A stretch of 43,930 nucleotides of DNA from an uncultured Bacillota bacterium. GTDB taxonomy: Bacteria > Bacillota_I > Bacilli_A > Erysipelotrichales > Erysipelotrichaceae. Shown here piece by piece: positions 8,120 to 15,789 of this stretch. The stretch covers positions 1-43,930 of the forward strand of contig CASEQH010000062.1 of the NCBI GenBank assembly GCA_949290085.1, in the 5' to 3' direction. The position numbers and the translations under genes are program-made. The notes under the pieces were generated by a model that did no database searches, was not told where the DNA came from, and saw nothing but the letters and a program-made list of their open reading frames with translations. Position 1 is the first letter of the stretch, and every line of letters starts with the position of its first letter.

Positions 8120-9916
8120 CTATCCTCTTGTAATAGCATTGAAACGACAAGTTCCATAACAAGCTCCACACTTAATACATTTCTTAGGGTCGATATAGTA
8201 AGGAACTTGACCTGGGACACCAGAAATAGCTTCGACTGGACATTCGCGTGAACATAGTGAACACTTACGACACTTATCAGGGTCAATAGTGTAATGCAAC
8301 AAGTCTTTGCAGACATGAGCAGGACAACGTTTATCGACAATATGAGCTATATATTCTTCTCTAAAATTCTTTAGGGTAGACAAGACTGGATTGGCAGCTG
8401 ATTGTCCAAGACCACATAAGGAATTATTCTTGATGTGGTAGCAAAGTTCTTCCATCTCATCTAGTAATTCTAGAGTTCCTTCGCCCTTACAAATCTTGGT
8501 GAGCATCTCTAGTAGTCGTTTAGTACCGACACGACATGGCGTACACTTGCCACATGATTCATCGACAATGAAATCAAGATAGAATCTAGCCACATCGACC
8601 ATACAGTTATCTTCATCGAGAACTATCATTCCACCAGAGCCCATCATCGAACCCTTTTCGATGAGATTATCGTAGTCAATCGGCACATCTAAGTCTTTCT
8701 CGGTTAAACAACCGCCTGATGGACCACCAGTTTGTACAGCTTTAAATCTCTTACCATTAGGACAACCACCACCGATATCATATATTACTTGACGTAAAGT
8801 GGTTCCCATTGGGATTTCTACAAGTCCGGTATTGGTAATCTTGCCGCCTAAGGCAAAGACCTTAGTTCCCTTAGATTTCTCGGTACCAATACTTGCGAAC
8901 CAATCGGCTCCATTGAGGATAATCTGCGGAATATTAGCGAATGTTTCGACATTATTGATGATAGTTGGTTTACCCCAAACACCAGACTTGGCAGGAAATG
9001 GTGGTTTAGGAACTGGATTACCTCTTTTTCCTTCAATAGAAGCGATTAAAGCTGTCTCTTCGCCACAGACAAAGGCACCAGCACCCAGACGAATTTCAAT
9101 ATCGAAATTAAAACCTGAGCCTAAGATGTTGTTACCTAATAAACCGAGTTCATGAGCTTGCTTGATGGCGATTTTCAAACGTCCTACTGCAATTGGATAT
9201 TCAGCACGAATATAGATATAACCATATTTAGCACCGATGGCATAAGCAGCAATGGCCATAGCTTCAATAACTGAATGTGGATCACCCTCTAAGATAGAAC
9301 GATCCATGAATGCTCCTGGGTCACCCTCATCAGCATTACAGATGACATATTTTTCATCCGATTCTTCAATTGAAGCAAAATACCACTTTTTACCAGTTGG
9401 GAAGCCTCCTCCACCTCTACCACGCAATCCTGATTTAGTGACGATATCGATAACTTCTTGTGGTGTCTTATGCTCTAAAACTTCACCTAGGGCACGATAA
9501 CCATCTTTAGCTATATATTCATAGATATCTTCTGGATTGATGACACCGCAGTTTTTTAAAGCGATACGAGTTTGACGAGCATAGAATGGAATTTTGCGGA
9601 TATCAATAATCTTTTCTTTTGTTTTTACATCGATATCAGATAATTCAAGCCTTTCAACCACTCTACCCTTGTATAGATGTTCACTGACAATCTCTTCGAC
9701 ATCTTCTACCTTCACATGACTGTAGTAGACAGAATCTGGATAAATGGCTACTATCGGTCCCTTTTGACATAAGCCAAAACAACCAGTCTTAACGATTTTA
9801 ACTTCATCCTTTAGGCCATATTTGATAATCATCTCCTCGAATTTAGAAGCGATTAATGCTGAGTTGGATGAAGAACAACCTGTTCCAGCGCAAATCAGAA
9901 CATTGACTCTCTCCAT
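8120..9916 (-). CDS. hydB: NADH-binding flavoprotein subunit HydB (NuoF-like)
   Basis: Flavoprotein of the hydrogenase complex; it oxidises or reduces NAD at FMN and is the likely bifurcation site. In 598 residues: an N-terminal thioredoxin-like [2Fe-2S] domain (Cys 9, 14, 46, 50), the NuoF core with GLRGRGGGGFPTGKKW (FMN and NADH binding) and GAGAYVCGEETAL-type sequence (here GAGAFVCGEETAL), a SLBB region, a cluster motif ESCGKCTPCRVG with a distal NSLCGLG cysteine, and a C-terminal pair of [4Fe-4S] motifs (CRKCSLCSRECP and CIKCGACYGTC). This layout is that of HydB/HndC in HydABC complexes. The ATG overlaps the previous TAA by one base, with GGAGG nine bases ahead. Confidence 0.95.
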   Translation of the reverse strand: MERVNVLICAGTGCSSSNSALIASKFEEMIIKYGLKDEVKIVKTGCFGLCQKGPIVAIYPDSVYYSHVKVEDVEEIVSEHLYKGRVVERLELSDIDVKTKEKIIDIRKIPFYARQTRIALKNCGVINPEDIYEYIAKDGYRALGEVLEHKTPQEVIDIVTKSGLRGRGGGGFPTGKKWYFASIEESDEKYVICNADEGDPGAFMDRSILEGDPHSVIEAMAIAAYAIGAKYGYIYIRAEYPIAVGRLKIAIKQAHELGLLGNNILGSGFNFDIEIRLGAGAFVCGEETALIASIEGKRGNPVPKPPFPAKSGVWGKPTIINNVETFANIPQIILNGADWFASIGTEKSKGTKVFALGGKITNTGLVEIPMGTTLRQVIYDIGGGCPNGKRFKAVQTGGPSGGCLTEKDLDVPIDYDNLIEKGSMMGSGGMIVLDEDNCMVDVARFYLDFIVDESCGKCTPCRVGTKRLLEMLTKICKGEGTLELLDEMEELCYHIKNNSLCGLGQSAANPVLSTLKNFREEYIAHIVDKRCPAHVCKDLLHYTIDPDKCRKCSLCSRECPVEAISGVPGQVPYYIDPKKCIKCGACYGTCRFNAITRG

Positions 9917-10290
9917 TAGCTCTGTCCTCCTTTTTGACTGTCTAGGGTATATTCATAGACTTTTTCATTCTTCAAGATATGGGATTCAAAGATTTTTCTA
10001 GCTTTATCTTCATCCACATAAACATAAGTAGTCTTATCCCCATTTTTATCATAGACTTCGACTATGGGCTCATACTTACATAAACCTATACAACCGGTTT
10101 GTGATACAACACAAGGATGATTATGTTTGGATGCTTCTTCAACTAGACAATTGAGCACCGGTCTTGCTCCAGCAGCAATACCACAAGTACCCATTCCTAC
10201 CAAAACACGGTAATCCTTGTCAGAATCTCTAAGTTCAATCTTCTTGAGTGATACTTCCTTTAATTTCTTCAGTTCTTCTAAACTTTTCAT
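9916..10290 (-). CDS. Small thioredoxin-like [2Fe-2S] ferredoxin of the hydrogenase operon
   Basis: A 124-residue protein with the thioredoxin-like ferredoxin fold. Cysteines at 36 and 48 and the pair in QTGCIGLC at 67 and 71 are the likely ligands of one [2Fe-2S] cluster; the wider first spacing differs from NuoE (C-x4-C) and resembles stand-alone ferredoxins in hydrogenase operons (HndB-like). It probably carries electrons to or from HydB, which follows directly. Residues 1-20 are a basic helical tail. The start codon overlaps the preceding TGA as ATGA, so translation is coupled. Which step it serves is inferred from position only. Confidence 0.85.
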   Translation of the reverse strand: MKSLEELKKLKEVSLKKIELRDSDKDYRVLVGMGTCGIAAGARPVLNCLVEEASKHNHPCVVSQTGCIGLCKYEPIVEVYDKNGDKTTYVYVDEDKARKIFESHILKNEKVYEYTLDSQKGGQS

Positions 10291-10829
10291 TTGATACTAT
10301 CAATCCCTTCATTAATATATTTCTTAATCCATAGTTGAACTTCTGGATTGTCATATGATAAATCTTCGATTTCTTCATTTAATTTAATAGTGTCAAAATT
10401 AAATGAATCATCATCTGTCTTATATTCAAAGCGTAGAGAAATATCAGGTTTTTTTACAAAGGCAAACATGACCATTTCTCCCATATCTCCTAATGGAGGC
10501 AAATCAATATGGTCTTTTTGTACATCGAATGATATCGATGTCCCCTCATTTAATTTTGATTTGATGTGATAAGAACCATTGGTATAATCACAAAGCGATT
10601 TCATGAAAGCCAATCCCATTCCCACCTTTCGCGTAGTTCTTGTGGTCACAAAAGAATCAACTGCTTTGACACTCATATCTAAAGCCATACCATCGCTATC
10701 ATCGCTAATCTTGAAATAGATGCGATTTTTAGTTTCAGAACTATAAATAAATATTTCTATACGGCTAGCATTGTGCTCTAGTGAATTCATGAGTAGTTCA
10801 AGCATGTGCATAGCCAAATCTTCCATCAT
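10287..10829 (-). CDS. GHKL ATPase domain protein (histidine-kinase-like), hydrogenase operon
   Basis: A 180-residue protein made mainly of an HATPase_c domain. The N-box is in HMLELLMNSLEHNAS, the G1 region reads ISDDSDGMAL instead of the usual DxGxG, and the G2 box is KVGMGLAFMKSL. There is no dimerisation helix with phosphorylatable histidine, so it is not a complete sensor kinase; it may be a protein kinase or ligand-binding ATPase like anti-sigma factors. The C-terminal about 70 residues are specific to this family in clostridial hydrogenase operons. It overlaps the PHP gene and the ferredoxin gene by four bases each (ATGA). Confidence 0.82.
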   Translation of the reverse strand: MMEDLAMHMLELLMNSLEHNASRIEIFIYSSETKNRIYFKISDDSDGMALDMSVKAVDSFVTTRTTRKVGMGLAFMKSLCDYTNGSYHIKSKLNEGTSISFDVQKDHIDLPPLGDMGEMVMFAFVKKPDISLRFEYKTDDDSFNFDTIKLNEEIEDLSYDNPEVQLWIKKYINEGIDSIK

Positions 10830-11503
10830 AAAAATATCTTTTGAACTCCTCTATCAAATTCTATTACCCTTTCTTGAATATCAACTAATCTATGTGCATC
10901 TGAATTATGCAAGAATATTTGACATTCAGGATATTTTAAGCGATATAGTTCAATATTTTCCTTTCTAGGAATTTCTAAACCGTCATATCGAAGATTATCA
11001 GGAATAAAACCTAGATTGTTAATAATGGCATTTTCCCGTCCATCGATATGGGCTAAGACGACGATTCCGTTAATGTCTTTGGTAAAATTTATAATGTCTT
11101 CTATCGATTGGTCTAGCGACATCAAGAGTAAATGGTTATATTCATCTACAATCTCATCATTGATATCTCTTAAATACTGATGGCCGAAGTAGTTTGGCTC
11201 ATTAGCGATTTTAATGAGATATTTATCGATATATTCCTGAAAGTAGATAATTTGTGCATATTTTTTAAAATAACAGAGGATGTGAACATCTTCCTTGCTT
11301 TGAACCTCAACGCCATAGATATATCTTATTCCCTTTTTTAAACATAAATCGTGAATTACTTTTTGTTGCAAAAGAGAATTATGGTCAGTTACAGCTATCA
11401 TTTCTAAACCATTGAGTATGGCCATATTAACAATATTATTAGGAGTCATATCGTCATCGGCGCAAGGTGATAAGCAAGAGTGAATATGCAGGTCGTAATA
11501 CAT
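10826..11503 (-). CDS. PHP-domain metal-dependent phosphoesterase, hydrogenase operon
   Basis: A 225-residue PHP protein. The metal site is visible as HIHS (His 6, His 8) with LSPCADDDMTP after it, then VTDHNS (Asp 40, His 41) and later His residues in VLAHIDG and FLHNSDAHR. The fold is that of YciV/histidinol-phosphatase relatives; the natural substrate cannot be told. Placed between two signalling-like genes it could hydrolyse a nucleotide or phosphoprotein signal (inference). I chose the ATG at 11503, one base after the TAA of the upstream gene; a TTG three codons earlier lies inside that gene. No ribosome site is evident, so expression depends on coupling. Confidence 0.85.
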   Translation of the reverse strand: MYYDLHIHSCLSPCADDDMTPNNIVNMAILNGLEMIAVTDHNSLLQQKVIHDLCLKKGIRYIYGVEVQSKEDVHILCYFKKYAQIIYFQEYIDKYLIKIANEPNYFGHQYLRDINDEIVDEYNHLLLMSLDQSIEDIINFTKDINGIVVLAHIDGRENAIINNLGFIPDNLRYDGLEIPRKENIELYRLKYPECQIFLHNSDAHRLVDIQERVIEFDRGVQKIFL

Positions 11504-11504
11504 A

Positions 11505-11825
11505 TTAAGCAATTAACTTACTAGTCTCATAGATGGGCAAAGATGAAGTAAAAATATTAATGCCTTCTCTATTGGCTAATGATATGAGTTCATCTTCAAC
11601 TTTAGCTCCCTCGCAGATGACAATGGCACTAAATTCGCGAAGTGATGCAACAGCGATGATATTTTGATGGGACAATACTGTTAACCATACGGCTTTCGTC
11701 TTACCTTTGCCCATTACCCAAGATAGTAAATCTCCGATGTAGATATCACTATATTCAACATCAATATTGTTTTCATCAGTAAGTAACTTTAGTTCATCAA
11801 TCTTTAACAAATCTTTAAGTTTCAT
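11505..11825 (-). CDS. DRTGG-domain protein B, hydrogenase operon
   Basis: A 106-residue protein that consists of one DRTGG-type domain: an N-terminal LKDLLKIDELKLL helix, the segment YSDIYIGDLLSWVMG, then alternating strands and helices with WLTVLSHQNIIAVASL. DRTGG domains occur in phosphotransacetylase and CBS-containing proteins and are thought to bind ligands; the ligand is unknown. It is a distant paralogue of the DRTGG gene at 13376-13735, and both show the pattern ...YSD...GDLLS/SDLMS. The ATG at 11825 follows AGAGGTG; it overlaps the end of the upstream iron-sulfur gene by 11 bases. A GTG two codons earlier is less well placed. Confidence 0.8.
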   Translation of the reverse strand: MKLKDLLKIDELKLLTDENNIDVEYSDIYIGDLLSWVMGKGKTKAVWLTVLSHQNIIAVASLREFSAIVICEGAKVEDELISLANREGINIFTSSLPIYETSKLIA

Positions 11826-12966
11826 CTTCACCTCTCAATATTTTGCAATTAGATACTTCAGCCTTATTCTTCACTATTGCTTCAGCTAGAAAGCGACAAG
11901 ATGGGTAACCACAAGCTGCACAATCATAACCTGGTAGTTTTTTAAGCACTTCACCCACCGCTTCATAGAAGGCAATTCTCTCTTTAAAGGTCTCTTTGAT
12001 GACCTCATCTTTTTCAACTCGAGGATTAAATACTTCGACATCTTCAATCTTTATATCTTCGCATTTAATCTTTTGATAATTGTACTTGCAAGAATAAGGA
12101 TTGCCCCACAAGAGATCACCACCAATACATCCGTTAAAACAAGAATAGAAAGAGTAATGCTCAAAATTATTGATGCGATTTATTTCTCTTTTTTCTAAGA
12201 TGTCGATAACTTTCTCAAGACCATCAGCTATTAGATGGCTCGAACACTTATATGCTGATTCGACATTACTGTATGAAAATCCTTTATAAGATAGACGCAC
12301 TTCTTTTCTTTTATCACTAGGATTTAGTTTAATTAATGGAAAGATATCTCTTATTGCTAGAGTGTGATCAGTTTCGTATTGATAGTTATTATACGGATGT
12401 TTTGCTAACAAGAGCTTTGAGCTACACTCGCAGAGCAAGAAGATACCCACATTAGTCTTATCACTATATTTTTTACGATAATAGCGACTAGCAATCTCAC
12501 TTGGATAATCAACCTTGGATAATTGCTCTAATAGAGTAGGATAATCATATTTGATAACTCTTTTACAAACTGGACAAAAGCTCGAGATACATGGCCCTTC
12601 TTCTTTGAAAAAAGCTTCTTCAGCCATCGTTTCAAAGGGTGACAAGTCGAATACTTCATCAAAGCCCAGCTCATGTATGGCATAAAATATCTTTTCAATT
12701 TCCACATTTGATTCAAAATGGTGCATCAAGGCACTAGGAACTAAACAGATAGTGAAGTCATAATCCTTAATTGCCTCTAGACTACTACCTTTGGTACTAA
12801 GAGCGTGGTCTTTACACTTGTTTAGACAGTGTAGACAGTTTATACAACGGTTAGAATCAATTTTGACCCTACCATTTTCGATGATGATGGCATTCATCGG
12901 ACAAGCCTTTAGACAAGCGATACAGCCCTCACAAGATTCTTTATTAATAATAATTGTCGGTTTCAT
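11815..12966 (-). CDS. Hydrogenase-like iron-sulfur sensor protein (HydS/group D-like)
   Basis: A 383-residue protein related to the H-cluster domain but altered. Two [4Fe-4S] motifs come first (Cys 12/15/18/22 and 41/44/47/51). The H-cluster region keeps possible cubane ligands: Cys 131 in SSFCPVC, Cys 181 in LCECSSK, Cys 276 and 280 in SCFNGCIGGD. The proton-transfer cysteine of active enzymes is Phe 130. The C-terminus is a four-cysteine FeS domain (Cys 349, 352, 357, 374; CAACGYPSC). Such proteins are regarded as sensory hydrogenase relatives. Here the PAS or SpoIIE-type output domain found in some relatives is absent. It overlaps its neighbours by ATGA on one side and 11 bases on the other. 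Confidence 0.85.
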   Translation of the reverse strand: MKPTIIINKESCEGCIACLKACPMNAIIIENGRVKIDSNRCINCLHCLNKCKDHALSTKGSSLEAIKDYDFTICLVPSALMHHFESNVEIEKIFYAIHELGFDEVFDLSPFETMAEEAFFKEEGPCISSFCPVCKRVIKYDYPTLLEQLSKVDYPSEIASRYYRKKYSDKTNVGIFLLCECSSKLLLAKHPYNNYQYETDHTLAIRDIFPLIKLNPSDKRKEVRLSYKGFSYSNVESAYKCSSHLIADGLEKVIDILEKREINRINNFEHYSFYSCFNGCIGGDLLWGNPYSCKYNYQKIKCEDIKIEDVEVFNPRVEKDEVIKETFKERIAFYEAVGEVLKKLPGYDCAACGYPSCRFLAEAIVKNKAEVSNCKILRGEDET

Positions 12967-13379
12967 GAATTCACCTTAAATTTAATCGTCAATATAGTCT
13001 TATCAAGATATCTAGAATTTAAATCAAAATAGTCAGCAACTCTTTTAATATTAGATAAGCCCATACCGGCGCCAAAGCCAAATTCTCTAGCCTTATTAGA
13101 TGCCGTCGAATAACCAGGCTTTAAAGCCAGTTCAATATCTTTAATACCAGGCCCCTTATCATCAAAGACAATAGTGATATCCTCATCAGATACTTCTAGT
13201 CTGATTATTCCTCCTTCAGAATGAATAATCATATTTATCTCAGCTTCATATGTCGCTATCGATATCCTTCTAAGCAAATCAGCATCAAGATTTAAACCCT
13301 TCAAGAAATGTTTGATGTCACTTGAGACCATCCCGGCATTTTGAAAGTCTTCCTTATAGACATTATATTTTTTAATCAT
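12963..13379 (-). CDS. Anti-sigma-factor-like serine kinase (RsbW/SpoIIAB type), hydrogenase operon
   Basis: A 138-residue GHKL ATPase of the RsbW/SpoIIAB class. The N-box is in ATYEAEINMIIHS, the G1 box is DDKGPGI and the lid/G2 box GFGAGMGLSNI. In this class the domain binds ATP and phosphorylates an anti-sigma-factor antagonist, or binds a sigma factor. No STAS antagonist, sigma factor or SpoIIE phosphatase is encoded in the window, so its partner is elsewhere or is one of the DRTGG neighbours (inference). Start and stop codons overlap the flanking genes by four bases. Confidence 0.85.
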   Translation of the reverse strand: MIKKYNVYKEDFQNAGMVSSDIKHFLKGLNLDADLLRRISIATYEAEINMIIHSEGGIIRLEVSDEDITIVFDDKGPGIKDIELALKPGYSTASNKAREFGFGAGMGLSNIKRVADYFDLNSRYLDKTILTIKFKVNS

Positions 13380-13735
13380 GAGGCTTCCTTAATGCCATTA
13401 GAATATAGTAGACCACAAGCTTTAAACATCGTATGGCGATATGTAGCTAAAACAATATTTTTGTCCTTAGCTAGTTCTAACATTTCCTCGCTTGGTTTTT
13501 TATCTCGTACATAGATTATGATGGTAATATCTAACATTTCAGCTGTACGTATGGATTGAGAGTTAGCTAAACCGGTAAGTAAAATAGTTGAACCGCTTTC
13601 ATTATTGACTAAATAAAGGGCATCAGACATCAAATCAGAGGCAAAAGCATCGCTGTATTCCTCATCTAAATATGTTTCGTTTGGCAAATATTTGATATCT
13701 AAATCCAGAATATCTCTTATTTGTCTAAGTTTCAT
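13376..13735 (-). CDS. DRTGG-domain protein A, hydrogenase operon
   Basis: A 119-residue single-domain protein of the DRTGG type, second gene of the operon. It begins MKLRQIRDILDLDIKYL, followed by EEYSDAFASDLMSDALY and strands such as STILLTGLANSQSI and IIIYVRDKKPS. No enzyme motif or cysteine cluster is present, so a ligand-binding role is likely. It is translated directly after hydC (ATG adjacent to the TAG stop) and overlaps the RsbW-like ATPase by four bases, the usual neighbour in clostridial hydrogenase operons; the two proteins may form a pair (inference). Confidence 0.8.
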   Translation of the reverse strand: MKLRQIRDILDLDIKYLPNETYLDEEYSDAFASDLMSDALYLVNNESGSTILLTGLANSQSIRTAEMLDITIIIYVRDKKPSEEMLELAKDKNIVLATYRHTMFKACGLLYSNGIKEAS

Positions 13736-14227
13736 CTAAGCCTCTTTCTTCTTTATATCTTCAATTAGTTGAGACAAGAGAGTCTTATCATTTAAATTGC
13801 CATGAACTTCACCATCGATGACAACAACTGGAGCTAAACCACAAGCTCCTAGACATCTAGTGGCATCAACTGAGAATAAACCGTCTTCACTAGTCTTATT
13901 GACTTTACAATTAGTTAAACGTAAAACTTCATCCAAGAGGTCTTGAGCTCCTTTGACATAACAAGCAGTACCCAAACAAATATTGATGATGTGTTTACCT
14001 TTTGGTTCAGTAGTAAATTGCGTATAGAAGGTTACGACACCATAAACATCAGATACTGATACTTTAGCTGCTTCAGCAATCTTCTTCATCGCTTCAAATG
14101 GAATGTAACCTAGCTTTTCCTGAACTTCGTGTAGCATTAATTTAACCGGTCCCCTTTCAAGACGATGTCTTTCAACTATTTCGTCAATGCATTTGGAACT
14201 GGCTTCATTCAATTTTAAATTTTGCAT
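13736..14227 (-). CDS. hydC: NuoE-like [2Fe-2S] subunit HydC of the bifurcating hydrogenase
   Basis: Electron-transfer subunit that works with HydB and HydA. The 163 residues match NuoE/HndA in length: an N-terminal helical bundle with RGPVKLMLHEVQEKLGYIP, then a thioredoxin-like domain with four cluster cysteines, Cys 84 and 89 in CLGTAC and Cys 125 and 129 in RCLGAC. First gene of a ten-gene operon running to hydA. The ATG follows GAGGAT at about seven bases. Separation of hydC from hydB by seven genes is unlike the compact hydABC operons but matches the extended clostridial arrangement. Confidence 0.94.
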   Translation of the reverse strand: MQNLKLNEASSKCIDEIVERHRLERGPVKLMLHEVQEKLGYIPFEAMKKIAEAAKVSVSDVYGVVTFYTQFTTEPKGKHIINICLGTACYVKGAQDLLDEVLRLTNCKVNKTSEDGLFSVDATRCLGACGLAPVVVIDGEVHGNLNDKTLLSQLIEDIKKKEA

Positions 14228-14245
14228 CAGTTATCCTCGCTTTTC

Positions 14246-14281
14246 TATTAATATTATATCGATTATTCAAGATTTTTAAAA
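14246..14281 (-). promoter_or_regulatory. Probable promoter of the hydrogenase operon
   Basis: A perfect TATAAT at 14253-14258 is placed to start transcription near 14246, 19 bases before the hydC ATG. The -35 position (TTTTAA, 14276-14281) is poor; a TTGAAT at 14265-14270 is too close to serve. No clear Rex operator palindrome was found. Upstream lies only the terminator of the ribose operon. Confidence 0.55.
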
Positions 14282-14294
14282 GAAACTGTCTAAA

Positions 14295-14328
14295 TAAAAA
14301 AGGTGAAATAAATAACGTTTATTTCACT
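14295..14328 (-). terminator. Terminator of the ribose/nucleoside operon
   Basis: A ten-base perfect stem GTGAAATAAA/TTTATTTCAC (14303-14312 with 14318-14327) with a five-base loop is followed on the minus strand by CTTTTTTATTT. It lies about 20 bases after the rbsK stop. Confidence 0.9.
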
Positions 14329-14349
14329 CTAAATAACAATATTTTTAGG

Positions 14350-15288
14350 TTATTTTTCAATTTCTTCTAATCGGGGCAAAGAAGAAGATGCACCTAAATG
14401 TGAAACAGTATAAGAAGCTACTCTTGTAGCAAAATGCATCGCTGCCTCAATACTATATTTGTTTGCCAACGCAAAACAAAAACTAGAAACAAAAGAATCC
14501 CCAGCAGCCGTTGTATCAACTGCGATTGTTGGAATAGCGGGAACATAAATACTATTTAACTTATCGATATAATATGACCCTTTATCTCCTAAAGTAATTA
14601 AAAGAGAATTTAAACCTTTTTTCGCTAGCATGTCATAAGCTGCTTCAATTCTGCTTACATCTATCTGTCCTTTATCATCGTGTACGTCAATATTTGTCAT
14701 GGCGTATAATTCATGTTCATTAGGAGAGAGAAAATCAATATTTCTTAATAATTTTTCACTTAATGGAACATAAGGGGCAGGATTTAACATTACTTTAATA
14801 CCGTTTTTGTGTGCTAGTGATGCTACTTTTTCATTGACATCCATATCTATTTCTAGCTGCAACATCACAATATCATATTGCTTAATTTCTGATTCAATAA
14901 AATTAATATCATCATATGTAAAAGCTTTATTTGCTCCAGGAATAACAATGATACGATTTGCACCATTGCCTGCATCATCAACCTCAAGTAAAATAACTGC
15001 AGAACCTGTAGAAGTATTATTTTTAGTAATCACCCCCGAAGTATTAACATTAGCATCTTTTAATGCAGATAACAAAGACTTGCCATTTACGTCATTGCCA
15101 ATAGCACCAATCATTTTTATCTCTGCACCTAACAAGCCTAACTGGCATGCTTGATTCAAACCTTTCCCACCAGGGGCACTGGTTAACTTATCACCAAAAA
15201 CTGTCTCACCCTCATTTGGCAAAATATGAGTAGTAGCGGTCAAATCCATATTTAAGCTTCCAACCACCATTATTTTTGATTTTTCCAT
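14350..15288 (-). CDS. rbsK: Ribokinase
   Basis: PfkB-family kinase that turns ribose into ribose 5-phosphate with ATP. The 312 residues have the N-terminal signature GSLNMDL and GGKGLNQA (about 39-46), NPAP in the middle (MLNPAPY), SPNEHE (the PNE motif) and the anion-hole and catalytic-base motif DTTAAGDS, which is the form found in true ribokinases. Length is normal. It is the last gene of the ABC operon, ten bases after the cupin gene, with AGGAGA as ribosome site. A nucleoside hydrolase in the same operon would supply its substrate. Confidence 0.92.
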   Translation of the reverse strand: MEKSKIMVVGSLNMDLTATTHILPNEGETVFGDKLTSAPGGKGLNQACQLGLLGAEIKMIGAIGNDVNGKSLLSALKDANVNTSGVITKNNTSTGSAVILLEVDDAGNGANRIIVIPGANKAFTYDDINFIESEIKQYDIVMLQLEIDMDVNEKVASLAHKNGIKVMLNPAPYVPLSEKLLRNIDFLSPNEHELYAMTNIDVHDDKGQIDVSRIEAAYDMLAKKGLNSLLITLGDKGSYYIDKLNSIYVPAIPTIAVDTTAAGDSFVSSFCFALANKYSIEAAMHFATRVASYTVSHLGASSSLPRLEEIEK

Positions 15289-15297
15289 AGATTTCTC

Positions 15298-15789
15298 CTA
15301 AAGTTCAATTTCAATCATCTTATCCTGAGGAAATTTGACTACTAAACAATCATTGGCGTATGTTCGCTCAGGTAATATGCAAACAACACTCACATTTTGA
15401 GCATTTATAGGATATTGCGCTTTATGCCACACTCCTGGTCTAAATGTAATCATATATCCTTTAGGAACGATAAAAGCCTCAACCTGATCGTATGGAAAAC
15501 AATCATTTCCTGCTGGTGCAGCAAATATAACAACATCATCATTAAGGGGTATTAATATTTCTGTTGCATTCATATGACGTTCTGCTTCGTCTATGACATA
15601 AGGCCTTTTCTGGCAGACAACAGTAGAGAAGCCTGTCAATAAGGGGGAAGTATATTCTGCTAAAATGTCACGATAAAAAACGACATCTCCTTCACCAATA
15701 CAAGGACCTTCAGGATTGAGTAAATTCGCAAACTCACCATATGTATGAAAATTATCCCAACTTAATGTTTTAGCAGTGATTCGTTTCAT
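15298..15789 (-). CDS. Ureidoglycolate-lyase-like cupin protein
   Basis: A 163-residue beta-rich protein with features of the ureidoglycolate lyase (AllA) fold: RHMNATEILIPLNDD, FIVPKGYMITFRPGVWH and the paired histidines that could bind a metal. No allantoin genes are nearby, so the literal lyase reaction is doubtful. In an operon with a sugar ABC transporter, nucleoside hydrolase and ribokinase it may act on the sugar or released base, or as an epimerase-like cupin (inference). The start overlaps the hydrolase stop as ATGA, with AAGGA upstream. I am fairly sure of the fold and not of the substrate. Confidence 0.65.
   Translation of the reverse strand: MKRITAKTLSWDNFHTYGEFANLLNPEGPCIGEGDVVFYRDILAEYTSPLLTGFSTVVCQKRPYVIDEAERHMNATEILIPLNDDVVIFAAPAGNDCFPYDQVEAFIVPKGYMITFRPGVWHKAQYPINAQNVSVVCILPERTYANDCLVVKFPQDKMIEIEL

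Noticed and set aside
8115-8171. N-terminal extension of hydA to a start at 8171
   Set aside because: It would use a TTG inside hydB, adds residues unlike any ferredoxin start, and the ATG at 8114 has a ribosome site.
8799-9500. Plus-strand open frames opposite hydB (8799-9155 and 9252-9500)
   Set aside because: They are antisense shadows of conserved NuoF sequence, rich in Pro and Ser as such shadows are.
14228-14349. Rex-type redox operator before the hydrogenase operon
   Set aside because: No TTGTGAA...TTCACAA-like palindrome at the promoter; the GTGAAATAAA repeat here is the terminator of the neighbouring operon.
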